Source: Tenuifilum thalassicum
GTDB lineage: Bacteria; Bacteroidota; Bacteroidia; Bacteroidales; Tenuifilaceae
Direction of reading: 5' to 3'
Length of the DNA stretch: 64,000 nt
Assembly: GCF_013265555.1 (NCBI RefSeq)
Contig: NZ_CP041345.1
Coordinates: forward strand, 1,472,581-1,536,580
Below are positions 48,190 through 58,900 of the stretch, one piece after another (the stretch's first letter is position 1; every line of letters begins with the position of its first letter). The notes beneath the pieces were generated by a model, which worked only from the letters and a program-made list of their open reading frames with translations, had not been told where the DNA came from and did no database searches. Made by a program: the position numbers and the translations under genes.

Positions 48190-50751
48190 TTACTTTTTGA
48201 TTTCTTTTCGCATCATTGGCAGGCGGGTTCTTTTTGTGCCATCGTAGGCCCATAGGGCGTTTGCGATAGCAGCTGCAGTTGGAACCATTCCTATTTCACC
48301 AATACCTTTAGCGCCATATGGGCCAATTGGGTCGGGCTCTTCAATACCAATTACTTCAACCTCGGGCATTTGGTTGGCTCTAATTATGCCAATATCTTTA
48401 AACTTAAAGCTAACGGGGAATCCATCTTTCATGGGTAAATCCTCGGTTAGGGCATATCCCATTCCCATGTGAACAGCCCCTTCAATTTGCCCCTCAAAAA
48501 GCATTTGATTCATGATTTTACCAGCATCATGGGCTGCAATTACCTTAGCTAGCTTGCCTTCATCGTTGAGTATGGCAACCTGAGTGGCGTAGCCGTAGGC
48601 GAAGTGGATAACCGGTTTATCGGTTTTTGCCCCTGGTTTACAAGTCCAATCGCAGACAAATTTACCTCTGTAGGTTCTTCCTACAAGCTGTTCGAGGGTA
48701 CCTTGGGAAAGGTCTTTTTTTAGCTCGCTTGATGCGTTGATAATAGCATTTGCCACAAGTGCTGTTGCTCTTGAGGATGTTGTCATGCCCGTAGGTATGC
48801 CTGCTGTAGTATCGACTATAACATCAATAATCTTGGGGTTAATACCAGTTTCCTGGTGAAGGGTTTGGATAGCCATGGTATGCACACCTTGTCCCATTTC
48901 GGTCCAACCATGGTGCACTTCAACTTTGTTTGAGCTAACTATTCGAATGATTACCTCGCTATCGTCAACCATACCGTTTCCTACACCGGTATTTTTAAGC
49001 CCGCAGGCAATCCCTGCGTATTTTGCCGACTGGAACTGTTCTTTTACTGCTAAAAGGGTTTTCTTGAGCCCAACTCCCTGTAGTTCCTGACCAGTTGCTG
49101 TTTTTGCACCATCCTCAAGGGCGTTATCGTAGCGTATTTGCCAGCGGTCAAATCCACCTTGTCGGCAAAGGTCATCAATACAACTCTCCATGGCAAAAAT
49201 GACTTGTGGCACACCAAAGCCACGCATGGCACCACAGGGGATATTGTTAGTGTAAACCGTTTTGGCCGATATATCAACCGAAGGCACGGTGTAACCACCA
49301 GTAGCATGCCCCACAACGCGCTCCATTACCTTAGTTCCAACCGATGCATATGCTCCAGTATCGCCTATTGCTTCGAGCTTGAGTGCGGTAAACTTCCCTT
49401 TTGAATCACAGGCCAAACTCATTTTCATCCACACAGGATGCCTTTTGGGGTGCATTCTAATGCTTTCGTCGCGAGTTAGATGAAGCTTTACTGGCATTTT
49501 TGTAATGAAGCTCATAAGCGCAGCATGGCCCTGAACAGTAAGGTCTTCCTTCCCTCCAAAACCACCGCCATTTTGAACCTGTATAACATGCACCTTTTCT
49601 TCGGGTAGGTTGAGTATTTTGGCTACCTGCTTTCTATCTACATATACACCTTGACCTTGACTATAAATCTTTACTCCGTCTTTGTTTGGTAGGGCAAGGG
49701 CGGCCTCTGTTTCAAGAAATGCATGTTCAATTCTTTGCGTTTCGTAGATATCCGATGAAACGTAAGCGGCCTCAGCAAAGGCCTTATCAATATCACCAAA
49801 TTTAATGGTGCAAGTCTCCAGAACGTTCGATTGGTTGGAATGTACCTGGGGGGAGTTTGGCTTTGCTGCTTCGTGCATATCGGTTACGGGCTTGTAAATC
49901 TCATATTCTATATCGATGAGCAGTGCAGCTTCTCGGGCAGCCTTTTCAGAAGTAGCTACAACCGATGCAATAACGTCACCAATGTAGTGGGTAACCTCGC
50001 CCTCAGCAATCATCACCGGCCAATCCTGAAAAATCAGACCAATGTATCGGTCGCCGGGAATGTCACTTGCAGTTAGGACTTTAACAACACCATCAACCTT
50101 TAGCGCTTTTGAAATATCTACTTTAACAACCTTAGCCTTAGGATGGTCAGAAAAACGCAGCGCGCCAAAAAGCATTCCATCGACAAACATATCATCAACA
50201 AATGGCCTAATTCCAAGCGCTGTCTCAATAGCCTGGTATTTTGGATATCGGTCTCCAATTTTGGCTTCGTGCTTTTGGGTGTCAACTTGCTTTCCGTTTA
50301 GCTCATCGAATGCGCTCTGTATGGCATCAACAATTTTTACATATCCCGTGCAACGGCAAAGGTTTGGAGTAATTGCACGAATAATATCATTGCGGGTTGC
50401 GCTCCTGTTTGAAAGCCAAAGACCGCGGGCTCTCATTATCATACCTGGCGAACAAAATCCGCATTGCACTGCCCCCTTTTGGGCAAAATGGTTTGAAATT
50501 ACTTCCCTGAAATTATCGGGTAAACCCTCTAGTGTATATATGGTTGAGCCGTTAATGTCGGCCATTTTTATTCGACAGGCCATCTTAATGCTACCATCAA
50601 TTTCAATGGAGCATGCACCGCAAACACCTTGACCGGAGCAACCATCCTTGGCTGCAGTTAGGTGTAAGTCGTTTCTTAAATAATCGAGTAGCGAGCGATT
50701 TAAATCGCCATTATACTCAACCTCTTTACCGTTTATATTGAACTTTACCAT
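48190..50751 (-). CDS. xdhD: XdhD-like xanthine dehydrogenase, [2Fe-2S] plus molybdopterin subunit
   Basis: 853 aa from the ATG at 50751 (the one at 50769 gives six extra residues). It has an N-terminal plant-type ferredoxin (CSGQGVCGACSIE, then a Cys at MACRIKM), a second [2Fe-2S] domain (QCGFCSPGMIM and CRCTGY), then the Mo-binding domains with NGGGFGGKEDLT, CGAMRGFGVPQ, WTEMGQGVH and active-site Glu in GAKGIGEIG. No FAD subunit is fused or adjacent, so electrons must pass to another flavoprotein (YgfK is a candidate). Resembles the selenium-dependent xanthine dehydrogenases. First gene of the xdhD-ssnA-GNAT-hyuA run. Confidence 0.95.
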   Translation of the reverse strand: MVKFNINGKEVEYNGDLNRSLLDYLRNDLHLTAAKDGCSGQGVCGACSIEIDGSIKMACRIKMADINGSTIYTLEGLPDNFREVISNHFAQKGAVQCGFCSPGMIMRARGLWLSNRSATRNDIIRAITPNLCRCTGYVKIVDAIQSAFDELNGKQVDTQKHEAKIGDRYPKYQAIETALGIRPFVDDMFVDGMLFGALRFSDHPKAKVVKVDISKALKVDGVVKVLTASDIPGDRYIGLIFQDWPVMIAEGEVTHYIGDVIASVVATSEKAAREAALLIDIEYEIYKPVTDMHEAAKPNSPQVHSNQSNVLETCTIKFGDIDKAFAEAAYVSSDIYETQRIEHAFLETEAALALPNKDGVKIYSQGQGVYVDRKQVAKILNLPEEKVHVIQVQNGGGFGGKEDLTVQGHAALMSFITKMPVKLHLTRDESIRMHPKRHPVWMKMSLACDSKGKFTALKLEAIGDTGAYASVGTKVMERVVGHATGGYTVPSVDISAKTVYTNNIPCGAMRGFGVPQVIFAMESCIDDLCRQGGFDRWQIRYDNALEDGAKTATGQELQGVGLKKTLLAVKEQFQSAKYAGIACGLKNTGVGNGMVDDSEVIIRIVSSNKVEVHHGWTEMGQGVHTMAIQTLHQETGINPKIIDVIVDTTAGIPTGMTTSSRATALVANAIINASSELKKDLSQGTLEQLVGRTYRGKFVCDWTCKPGAKTDKPVIHFAYGYATQVAILNDEGKLAKVIAAHDAGKIMNQMLFEGQIEGAVHMGMGYALTEDLPMKDGFPVSFKFKDIGIIRANQMPEVEVIGIEEPDPIGPYGAKGIGEIGMVPTAAAIANALWAYDGTKRTRLPMMRKEIKK

Positions 50752-50914
50752 AATATTACAAAGATACAAAATTGATGCTCAGAAATATGATTTTTCAAGT
50801 ATGAAAAGACGTTCAATTCATCCAAAATCAAAGAATACAAACTTTTATTAAGCCTATCAGTGTTAATTAATTAAAAGTATTATAATGCAAAATGCTTCAT
50901 CAACACTCTTCCCT

Positions 50915-51095
50915 TTTTATCTTTTTTAACTTAACCTTTAACCTTTATCCATCTTCGCAGGACAAAGTCCTTTATCCTTTATCCTTTAACTTAACCTTAA
51001 ATCCTTCTTCACCGAACACAGCCTAGAACTTTAAATCCGTCTTCGTCAGACACAGCTTTGAACTTTGAACTTTAACCTTTATCCTTATAGCTAGA
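50915..51095. repeat. composite dispersed repeat block
   Basis: Contains TTTAACCTTTATCC/TTATCCTTTAACTTAACC words and two hairpin-like words, CATCTTCGCAGGAC (about 50949) and CCGTCTTCGTCAGACAC (about 51037), plus AACTTTGAACTTTAACC. Matches the modules at 15.9 and 62.5 kb. The gap from 50752 to 50914 is A/T-rich without an obvious gene and likely holds the xdhD promoter. Confidence 0.7.
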
Positions 51096-51098
51096 AAG

Positions 51099-52325
51099 CT
51101 ATATATTCATTTTACGCAAGGCCTCAATATTTGGTTCAATGGCATTTGGAATTGTAATTGCCTTTGATACTGCGTTAAGATCTTTAAGTCCACTTCCTGT
51201 AAGCAATACTACAACCTTTTGGTTTTTGTTAAACTGTTGGCGTTGGTAGTATTTGAGCATCCCGGCATAGGCAGTTGCAGCTGCGGGTTCAGAAAAAATT
51301 CCTGTATTGCGGGAAAGAATCATTGATGCCTCAATAATTTCGTTATCGGTTACTGAGAGTGTTTCCCCGTGATATAGGTTGATAAACTCCTTTGCCATGC
51401 AGAAATTCCTAGGAATATCAACCGAAATGGAATCGGCAATGGTACTGCTTGGGGTTACCAGAAAATCATCTCGTTTTAGGTTGTTTATCAGGTTAGAGCT
51501 GCCTTCAGTTTGAACGGCAACAATGGTTGGCATTTTGCTAATTAAACCAACGTTAAGCAGATCTTCAAATCCCTTGTAAACTCCTGAAATGATAACTCCA
51601 TCGCCAACGGGAACAAAGATGTAATCGGGTATTTCCCGGCTTAGCTGATTAAAAAGTTCAAACGAAACCGTTTTTTTTCCTTCGATAGTTAACGGGTTAA
51701 ATGCTGTGTTGCGATTATACCATCCAAATGCTTTTGTTGCCTCAATGCTAAGGTCGAAAGCCATATCGTAATTGCCATCAACGGGAACGATAGTTGCACC
51801 GTACATTACAATTTGGGTTAGCTTTGCTACAGGTGCGCTTTTGGGTACCATAATTATGGCTTTTTGTCCTTGTGCAGCACAAATCCCTGCAAGCGACGAT
51901 CCTGCGTTTCCAGTAGATGCAGCCACAATTGTACTTATGCCATTTTCTTTTGCATACGCTGAAACTACCGACGAGGCCCTGTCTTTAAACGAAAAGGTTG
52001 GGTTTTGGGAATCGTCCTTTAGGTAAAGCTGAAAGGGAAGTCTTTTGCCATCAATGTCAGTAAAACGATATAAAGGTGTGTTGCCAACCTTTAGCATGGG
52101 CAAAGAATCAGGCGATATTATTGGCATTAAATCCCAAAAGTTGTTGGAAATAACCTTTTCCGCTGAACTTTTAAGGACATCAAAATCGTAAATTGCCTTC
52201 AGAACTCCCTTAGGTGGGGTAGTGGTAGTGTTCAATTTGCTACATTCTGGACAAAGATAAAGTTCAGGCGATGGCGAAAATTCTCTACCACAACCTGAAC
52301 ATTTAAGGGTGAACTTATCGTTCAT
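51099..52325 (-). CDS. threonine synthase-like PLP enzyme
   Basis: 408 aa fold-type II PLP enzyme. It has an N-terminal zinc ribbon (CSGCG...CPECS), then the PLP lysine in PTFSFKDRASS (about residue 112), the Gly-rich loop ASTGNAGSSLAG, and a late LTGSGLKD. Closest in look to threonine synthase, but the location in a purine-type degradation cluster, paired with another PLP enzyme, suggests a lyase or synthase role in that pathway, such as handling diaminopropionate. 15 bases after the 491-aa PLP gene. Threonine biosynthesis neighbours (thrA, thrB) are absent. Confidence 0.85.
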   Translation of the reverse strand: MNDKFTLKCSGCGREFSPSPELYLCPECSKLNTTTTPPKGVLKAIYDFDVLKSSAEKVISNNFWDLMPIISPDSLPMLKVGNTPLYRFTDIDGKRLPFQLYLKDDSQNPTFSFKDRASSVVSAYAKENGISTIVAASTGNAGSSLAGICAAQGQKAIIMVPKSAPVAKLTQIVMYGATIVPVDGNYDMAFDLSIEATKAFGWYNRNTAFNPLTIEGKKTVSFELFNQLSREIPDYIFVPVGDGVIISGVYKGFEDLLNVGLISKMPTIVAVQTEGSSNLINNLKRDDFLVTPSSTIADSISVDIPRNFCMAKEFINLYHGETLSVTDNEIIEASMILSRNTGIFSEPAAATAYAGMLKYYQRQQFNKNQKVVVLLTGSGLKDLNAVSKAITIPNAIEPNIEALRKMNI

Positions 52326-52340
52326 GGTAATTGCTTACTT

Positions 52341-53816
52341 CTACTTTTTTAAAAGACCAACACGTTCGTTAAATTCTTCAATTAGTTCGTCCCACCTGTG
52401 GATTTGACCAAAGAGTTTAGGCCAAAGTTCACGGTCGTACCACATGCTGTTAAGGTCCTCTATTTCTTTTTCTTGCTGCTCAACCCAGGTGAAATATTTA
52501 AGGTTATGAATGGCTTTGCGGTCGTAATAGGTTAGCTCGTTCATCCAATCGGTTGATGCTCCCATAATGCATTTTTCAAAATCCTTAGCAGCTTGGATTT
52601 GTGAGTAGTTACCGCGTTCATCTCTTAGCTCTTCTAGCCTCGATTGATACATCTCGGCAGAATCGGTTGCAATGGTAAAAATTACATCCTCCGATGTTAG
52701 CTCAAAGAATTTGGCTGTTTTAATGGCAGAAAGCATGTTGCTTATACCAGAGATGCCTAAAAGGTGAAGATTGTTCGCTATTTCGGCAGGAACACCCGAA
52801 TTGATGAGCTGTTTAACACCTTCGGGTTCATTGAATAACCTGAAAATGCGCATGCAATCCTCATCGTCGATAGCGGTAATCACATCGGTGTTTTTCACGT
52901 TGTGAATCCAGGGAACATGCTTATCGCCAATTCCCTCAATGCGATGCCCTCCAAAACCGTTTAGATAAAGGGTAGGGCACTGCTGTGCTTCCGATGCCAC
53001 AACTTTTATATGCGGTGCAATGGTTCTTAGGTAGTCGCCAGCAGCGATTGTTCCGGCTGAACCAGTTGCAGAAACGTATGCCGCCATATTGTTTTTACCA
53101 CCAAGAGAGTTAAACACCTCCTCAATGGCTTTACCGGTAATGTTGTAGTGCCATGCGGCATTTCCAAACTCATCGAACTGGTTAAATATTACGTAATCGG
53201 GTTTTGTTCTGCGAATCTCCCAACACTTGTCGTAAATCTCCTTAACATTCGATTCACAACCAGGAGTGGCAATAACCTCTGAACCTACATAGTCGCGAAG
53301 CCAGGTGAAACGTTCCCTACTCATCTCTTCTGGAAGGATGGCAACCGATTCGGTTCCCATTAGCTTGGAATCGAATGCCCCACCACGACAGTAATTTCCT
53401 GTTGAAGGCCATACCGCTTTTTGTGTTGTTGGGTCAAAGCCACCAGTAATAATACGAGGTGCTAAACAACCGTATGCTGCTCCCACCTTATGTGCTCCTG
53501 TTGGGAACCATTTGCCAAGCAAGAGTATTATTCGCGCATTTACACCTGTAAGTTCCTTGGGTAACTCTATATAGTTAACCTTACCAAAAAGACCACCCTT
53601 CTCCTTGGGTTCATTTTTCCATGTTATTCTAAAAAGATTAAGGGGATTGATTTCCCATAACCCAATATTTTTAAGCTGCTCCTTAATACTTTCGGGTATC
53701 AGCTCAGGGTTTTGCTGTTGTCGAAATGTAGGTAGAATGATACCTTTTTCCCGAAACCGTTTAACAGCATTTTCCAATGCTTTAGGATTGGTTACTCTGT
53801 CAATTATCTCTATCAT
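52341..53816 (-). CDS. 491-aa fold-type II PLP-dependent enzyme
   Basis: A TrpB/cysteine-synthase superfamily member. The candidate PLP lysine is in WFPTGAHKVGAAYG (about residue 113). The phosphate loop is near AAYVSATGSAGTIAAGDY, and STGNYCRGGAFDSKLMG is a distinctive Cys-containing substrate loop. It is about 90 residues longer than YgeX and lacks its known motifs. It is divergent from an Lrp/AsnC gene with a promoter in between, and starts a two-gene unit with the threonine synthase-like gene. Reaction unknown; could be a replacement for YgeX (inference). Confidence 0.82.
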   Translation of the reverse strand: MIEIIDRVTNPKALENAVKRFREKGIILPTFRQQQNPELIPESIKEQLKNIGLWEINPLNLFRITWKNEPKEKGGLFGKVNYIELPKELTGVNARIILLLGKWFPTGAHKVGAAYGCLAPRIITGGFDPTTQKAVWPSTGNYCRGGAFDSKLMGTESVAILPEEMSRERFTWLRDYVGSEVIATPGCESNVKEIYDKCWEIRRTKPDYVIFNQFDEFGNAAWHYNITGKAIEEVFNSLGGKNNMAAYVSATGSAGTIAAGDYLRTIAPHIKVVASEAQQCPTLYLNGFGGHRIEGIGDKHVPWIHNVKNTDVITAIDDEDCMRIFRLFNEPEGVKQLINSGVPAEIANNLHLLGISGISNMLSAIKTAKFFELTSEDVIFTIATDSAEMYQSRLEELRDERGNYSQIQAAKDFEKCIMGASTDWMNELTYYDRKAIHNLKYFTWVEQQEKEIEDLNSMWYDRELWPKLFGQIHRWDELIEEFNERVGLLKK

Positions 53817-53905
53817 AGTTGTAGTTGAAAATTTTTTATAAAGATAAATACTATATCTGAAGTTTCTATCAAAGTATATTAAAAAAGAAAAATGTGTAAC
53901 TTTAT

Positions 53906-53935
53906 TTTGATTTAAGTAGAAAAATATTATTTTTG
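53906..53935 (+). promoter_or_regulatory. promoter of the Lrp/AsnC gene
   Basis: TTTG (53906-53909), 18-base spacer, TATTTTTG (53928-53935): a good Bacteroidota promoter. The start would be about 65 bases ahead of the ATG at 54007. Confidence 0.65.
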
Positions 53936-54006
53936 CAAATGGTGTTTAATGATTTTCTATTTCAAAGCAAGTTACAACTTTGTTTTAAAATATTAAACTT
54001 ACAGCT

Positions 54007-54468
54007 ATGAGAGGAATCGATGAAATTGACAGAAAGTTGCTCAATATTCTTCAGGATAATAGCAGGATCACAATCCGTGAGCTTTCGGAAAAGTTGCATC
54101 TATCTACAACTCCCATTCATGAGCGCATAAAAAAGCTTGAAAGGAATGGTTATATAAAAAAGTATATAACGTTACTCGACCCAAAAGTTTTAGGGAAAAA
54201 GTTAACGGTTTTTATCTCAGTCTCCCTTTCAAGTCACACCAAGGAAGTGGTTGACGAGTTTGAAAATGAGGTAAAAAAGCTTCCTGAAGTTATGGAGTGT
54301 TACTACGTGTCGGGCAGTTTCGATTTCCTTATCAAGGTACAATGTTACGATATGGAAGATTACCACAACTTTGTGATTCATAAGTTCTCGGTAATAAAAA
54401 ATATTACCCAGTTCTATAGCTCGTTTGTAATGTCGGAAGCAAAACAATCGTATAAATACGAGTTGTAG
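54007..54468 (+). CDS. Lrp/AsnC-family regulator
   Basis: 153 aa. The N-terminal winged helix (GIDEIDRKLLNILQDNSRIT, ELSEKLHLSTTPIHERIKKL) is followed by the RAM/Lrp ligand domain (VISVSLSSHTKEVVDEF-like, then VMECYYVSGSFDFLIKVQCYD, VIKNITQFYSSFVM). These bind amino acids as octamers. Divergent from the PLP enzyme gene (190-base gap), it probably controls that pair in response to an amino acid, perhaps the substrate or product. Convergent with the glycosyltransferase gene. Confidence 0.93.
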   Translation: MRGIDEIDRKLLNILQDNSRITIRELSEKLHLSTTPIHERIKKLERNGYIKKYITLLDPKVLGKKLTVFISVSLSSHTKEVVDEFENEVKKLPEVMECYYVSGSFDFLIKVQCYDMEDYHNFVIHKFSVIKNITQFYSSFVMSEAKQSYKYEL

Positions 54469-54478
54469 AAAGTTTATT

Positions 54479-55546
54479 TTATCTACTTTCGGTTAATGCT
54501 TTATGATAGATTTCATTAAGCATTGTGGTGGTTTTCGATATGCTGAAATTTTCTTGTATAAGTTTTGATATTTTTTCTGAATGAACCTTATATGATGTTC
54601 TATTAAGGTAGTAGTTCGAAAGCGTGGTTAAAATTATAGATTCGGTTGGTGCAACTCCATCTACGTTTACAAAATTATTCGAGGAATAGAATTGAAAGTT
54701 TTGTGTTGTAATTACTTCGCCCATTCGCTTATTGTTTGCTGATAATAGATTCGAGCCTCGAGCTAATGATTCTATAGCAACTCGTCCAACACCAACAACT
54801 AATTCTGGAAAAGTATCCAGAAATTCTAAATTTTCAATGAGTCCACTATATATAATAAATCTATCATTATACCTGATATTGGTGTCTTCAATCAAATGCT
54901 TGAGATTATCAACCTCTTCGCCTTCGCCATAAATTTTTAGCTTGATATTATAATGTTTACCCTTTAGCTTTATTATGGCATTGATAATAAGCTTAATTGT
55001 TTCAAAATGTCTTTTGTCTATTCGGCTAAAATAACCAATGGTAAAGGGCTCGATTTGTGGTTGTGTTATGGGAAGTGGTATTCCATTTGGAATAACAATC
55101 GATTTATGTCGAATTGAATTATAATTTTTAGAATTTTCCATTACCCTATTGCTAACAAATATTATTTGTTTTAAAAGTCGTTGTGAAAGGATTGAACGCA
55201 AGTCGTGCTTTGTCCTGCCGTGCACAGTGGCTATTACTGATGTGCGTGTCATCCATCCAGCAATACATGCTGATATAATAGGTAGTCGTTGGTGTGCATG
55301 TATAATATTTATTCTTTTAGTTAGGATGATGAAAACTATAACAGCAACATGAAAAAACAAAAGCTTGCTGGCGAACTTGGGTAGCTGAATATAGTTAACA
55401 TGGTTGCTAAGCAAATGCATTTGCCTTCCACGTTGGGATAAGAGATAAACTTGTTGGCCAAGTGCAGCTTGATGATTACAAAGTTCTCTTACATGGTTTT
55501 CTGCCCCACCAAAATCGAACCGGCCAACAATCTGTAATATGCGCAT
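54479..55546 (-). CDS. family 4-type glycosyltransferase
   Basis: 355 aa GT-B fold. The N-terminus MRILQIVGRFDFGGAENHV and IIHAHQRLPIISACIAG match GT4 domains. The C-terminal half has IIPNGIPLP, TIGYFSRIDKRH, YGEGEEVDNL and a GRVAIESLARGSNLLSANN sugar-nucleotide site in which the usual E-x7-E motif is partly altered. Probably adds a sugar to a surface glycan. It is unrelated to the flanking metabolic genes and breaks up the cluster; ends 10 bases from the lrp stop. Confidence 0.87.
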   Translation of the reverse strand: MRILQIVGRFDFGGAENHVRELCNHQAALGQQVYLLSQRGRQMHLLSNHVNYIQLPKFASKLLFFHVAVIVFIILTKRINIIHAHQRLPIISACIAGWMTRTSVIATVHGRTKHDLRSILSQRLLKQIIFVSNRVMENSKNYNSIRHKSIVIPNGIPLPITQPQIEPFTIGYFSRIDKRHFETIKLIINAIIKLKGKHYNIKLKIYGEGEEVDNLKHLIEDTNIRYNDRFIIYSGLIENLEFLDTFPELVVGVGRVAIESLARGSNLLSANNKRMGEVITTQNFQFYSSNNFVNVDGVAPTESIILTTLSNYYLNRTSYKVHSEKISKLIQENFSISKTTTMLNEIYHKALTESR

Positions 55547-55639
55547 TAGATGAATAGCATTTAAGTTGCTAATTAAAGTAATTACTTTATGTCACATTAA
55601 ATGTTTGTTCATTTATAAAGCATTTCAGGTTCCGGATAC

Positions 55640-55930
55640 AAAAATCCAGATTCCATATTCGAAATTTAGGATTTTAGAATATGGATTCCAAGTTCAGGGG
55701 CCTTAACTATTGGTTAGTTTAGGTGAAATAAATAACCAAGCAAATCTGCTTAATCTGAACTTTTAATGTTCCAAACTTAAGAGCTGCCACTCCCTCAGAT
55801 TTATCAGCATGACAAAGGCATTCTGCACCCTACAAAATAACTTATTCCTATAACTTCTTTTAATTTCTTCAAACCTTTCTGTTTCCTTTCGAATATTTTC
55901 GCTTTGTTCCGACAAATTCTTTAAGCTGCA
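55640..55930. repeat. composite dispersed repeat block
   Basis: In the 410-base gap between the glycosyltransferase and ygfK. Holds ATTCCATATTCGAAATT and GGATTCCAAGTTCAGG words, CAGCATGACAAAGGCATTC (55804), TAACTTCTTTTAATTTC and CTTTCGAATATTTTCGC words (55850-55905). Degenerate version of the family. Confidence 0.6.
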
Positions 55931-55956
55931 TTCATTCCCCGTAATGGGTATACTCT

Positions 55957-58900
55957 TTAAACACCCATCACCTGTTTTGCTCCTTCCAAAATCACGCTCA
56001 TCTCTGCAGCATGTTGAAATTGGATTTGCCTAACGCAAGGTGTTAACGCTTTTGCTTCATTAAGTTTAAAGGTTTTCTTATCGAATCGGGCATATACATG
56101 GTCGGTTTCATAGATATACTCTTCGGTGGTTTCGGTTAGAGTTTTTATGCCACCTTTTTGTTTAAAAATCAGAACGTTTCTGTCTTTTAACAGGCTTAAC
56201 ATGTAGCCCTCTTCATTCTCTTTAAACGATTTTATGGTAAGGTGAAATTTGGGTTTATCCATGTATGGTGCACCTTGAGTAGGACAGAACGTTGAGCAGT
56301 TTCCACATTCGTTACAGAAATTGGCTATGTTAAGTATTTGAACCTCTTGCTTGACCTCAAAGGTAAAGTCGGGTTGAATCTCAGTGGTTCCATCGGAACC
56401 AACCAGTACCTTCTCAAGCTGAAACCGAACGGGTTTAATGGTGTAGGCAAAGTTTGCCATATTGGGGCAAACGGTGGTGCAGATATTGCACACCTCATCG
56501 CAGTGTAAGCATCGAGAACTCTCTTTGGTTATGGTGTGCACATCGGGGGTTTGGCTGACCAGGTTGAAAGTTCTGCTCAGCTTAGCCGAAGGCTCTTTGT
56601 GGGTGTAGCCGTACTTCCTTTCGGTACGTTTTATCATTAGCTCGCGGTAGCTATGTTTTTTGTCAGGTATAGGCGATTCTAGCTTGGATAATCCGCTATT
56701 GGTTATTATCTGCTCGGCAGCTTTTCGACCATCTCCTATTGCCTTAATTGCAGTTGCTGCACCACGAAGTGCGTCGCCACCAATGTAAACATTGCCAATT
56801 AAAGTTTTGTAGTTGCGGGTATCGGCTTTTAGCAGTTCGGTAGGCACAAAATCGATATCAAGAGCCTGTCCAACAGCTGGAATAATGGTATTGCATTCAA
56901 TCTGAAACTCTGAGCCTTCAAGTTTTACTGGTTTTGGTCGTCCCTTTGAGTCGGTGCCTTCTAGCTTCATCTTACTGCAAAGTAAGGCTTTAACCTTTCC
57001 GTTCTCGGCAATCACCTTTTCAGGACTAGCAAGCTCAATGATTTCAACACCTTCTGCAATTACGGCCTTAATCTCTCCTTCATCGGCAGGCATTTCGTTT
57101 ATGGTACGTCGATATACAACGGTTACCTCGCCGTCGGGCCCAACAAGTCGGTGAGCAGTTCGGGCTGCATCCATGGCAGTATTACCACCACCAATAATAA
57201 CAACTTGTTTGCCTATATCTTTTATCTCACCACTTTTAACCCCGATTAAGAATGTTAGCGGGTCGATAACACCTTTGGAATCTATTCCATCAATTTGAAA
57301 CGGCGCCGATTTTTGAGCACCTGCTGAAATGTACAAATAATTGTATTCATCCTTAAGCTTGCTAAACTCATCGCGAGTTACTTTATGGTTATAGGTGATT
57401 TTAACACCAAGCTGTTCAATCCTGCTAATATCCTTATCGATGGCCTCATCGGTTAATCGGAAACCAGGGATAGCATAACGAACCATTCCGCCAGCTTTCG
57501 ATTTGCTTTCAAAAACATCTACCTTAAAACCATGAAGGGCTAGATAGAACGCACACGATAGCCCCGATGGTCCAGCTCCTATAATGCATACCTTTTTCCC
57601 GTTTGGCTGTGGTGCCGATAGTTTAATATCTGCATTTTCAGCAATAAAGCGTTTTATATCACGTATTTGTAAGGAGTTATCGTAGTTGATACGGGTACAT
57701 TTATTCTGACAAAGGTGGTCGCAGACCATTCCAGTAGTGTTTGGAAAAGGGTTGGTTCGCAGAATAACCTCAAGCGCCTTAGGGTAGTTACCCTCTGAAG
57801 CAAAATGCATGTAGGCAGGAATATCCTGATTGGTCGCACAGGTATCGACACAAGGTGCTGCTATGCAGTCGAAGTAATCGAGTTTGCGGGCAGTTTTTAT
57901 TGACGGAGACTTAAAGTTCTCATTTTGGTAACGCTTGTTCGATAGCGTTTCCTCGGCATATGCATTTAGGTTTTCAAGTGCATGATCGCCAGATGGCCAA
58001 GATATGTTGTTGTCACCAAAGCTGTCCTTTAAATTGCTGATATACTGTTTTAAGCGACCATAGCCACCAGGTTTAAGCAAATCCGACGATACCGTGACTG
58101 TTTTGAACCCACATCCCATGACCTGTGAAATATTAAAAGTATCAGCTCCTGCTGAGAATGACATGAGTAGCTTGCCACCAAATTCATTCTGAAGCTTTTT
58201 AGCCAGGTTGATGGATATCGGATGTAAGGCCCTACCGCTCATGTACATCATATCGACATCTGATGGGAAAACATGTTTATTATTAACACTTTCGAGAGTG
58301 TTTGTCAGTTTTACGCCAAAGAACAGGTTGAGCTTTTCGGCATCAGCATTAAGGGCTTTAATTAGCTTAAGCGCATCGGGGTATTTCAGGTCGTGCTCAA
58401 AAGCGATATCAGGGACTTCGGTTTTAAAATCCAGCTTGTGGTTTAGAATTTCTCTCAGTTTTTCGCTTCCTAAAAGGGTTGGATTTAGCTTTACGAATGT
58501 GTGTAGCTTTCTTTCGGTAAGCAGATAGCGTGCAATATCTTCAATTTCGTTTGCCGGACAACCATGCATGGTTGAAAGGGTGATGTTATCGGAAAGCTTA
58601 GTGGGGATATGAACCTTCTTAATTTCTGGATATAAATGGCTAATCTTATCAACCATCTCGTTAATTTCAGTGGCAGCATTTGACATCTTGTCCAAAAACC
58701 ATTGGACATTTGGCTTTTTGATACCTTCCAGGTTATAGCCAACGCTCATGTTGAATATGGCATTTGGGCTATCGCCAAAGCCAAGCTTGTGGCTTAACAG
58801 ATGAATGATAATCCAGGCTTTTAGATACTCGTTGAAACTCTCCTCAACCTTAAGTTCCTGCGACCATTCGCAGTTGTATCCTTCGTCCTGCATATCGATA

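Noticed and set aside
51099-53816. Calling either PLP enzyme YgeX or OrtB
   Set aside because: Lengths and loop motifs do not match: YgeX is about 400 aa without a zinc ribbon, and OrtB would need a small OrtA gene beside it, which is not there.
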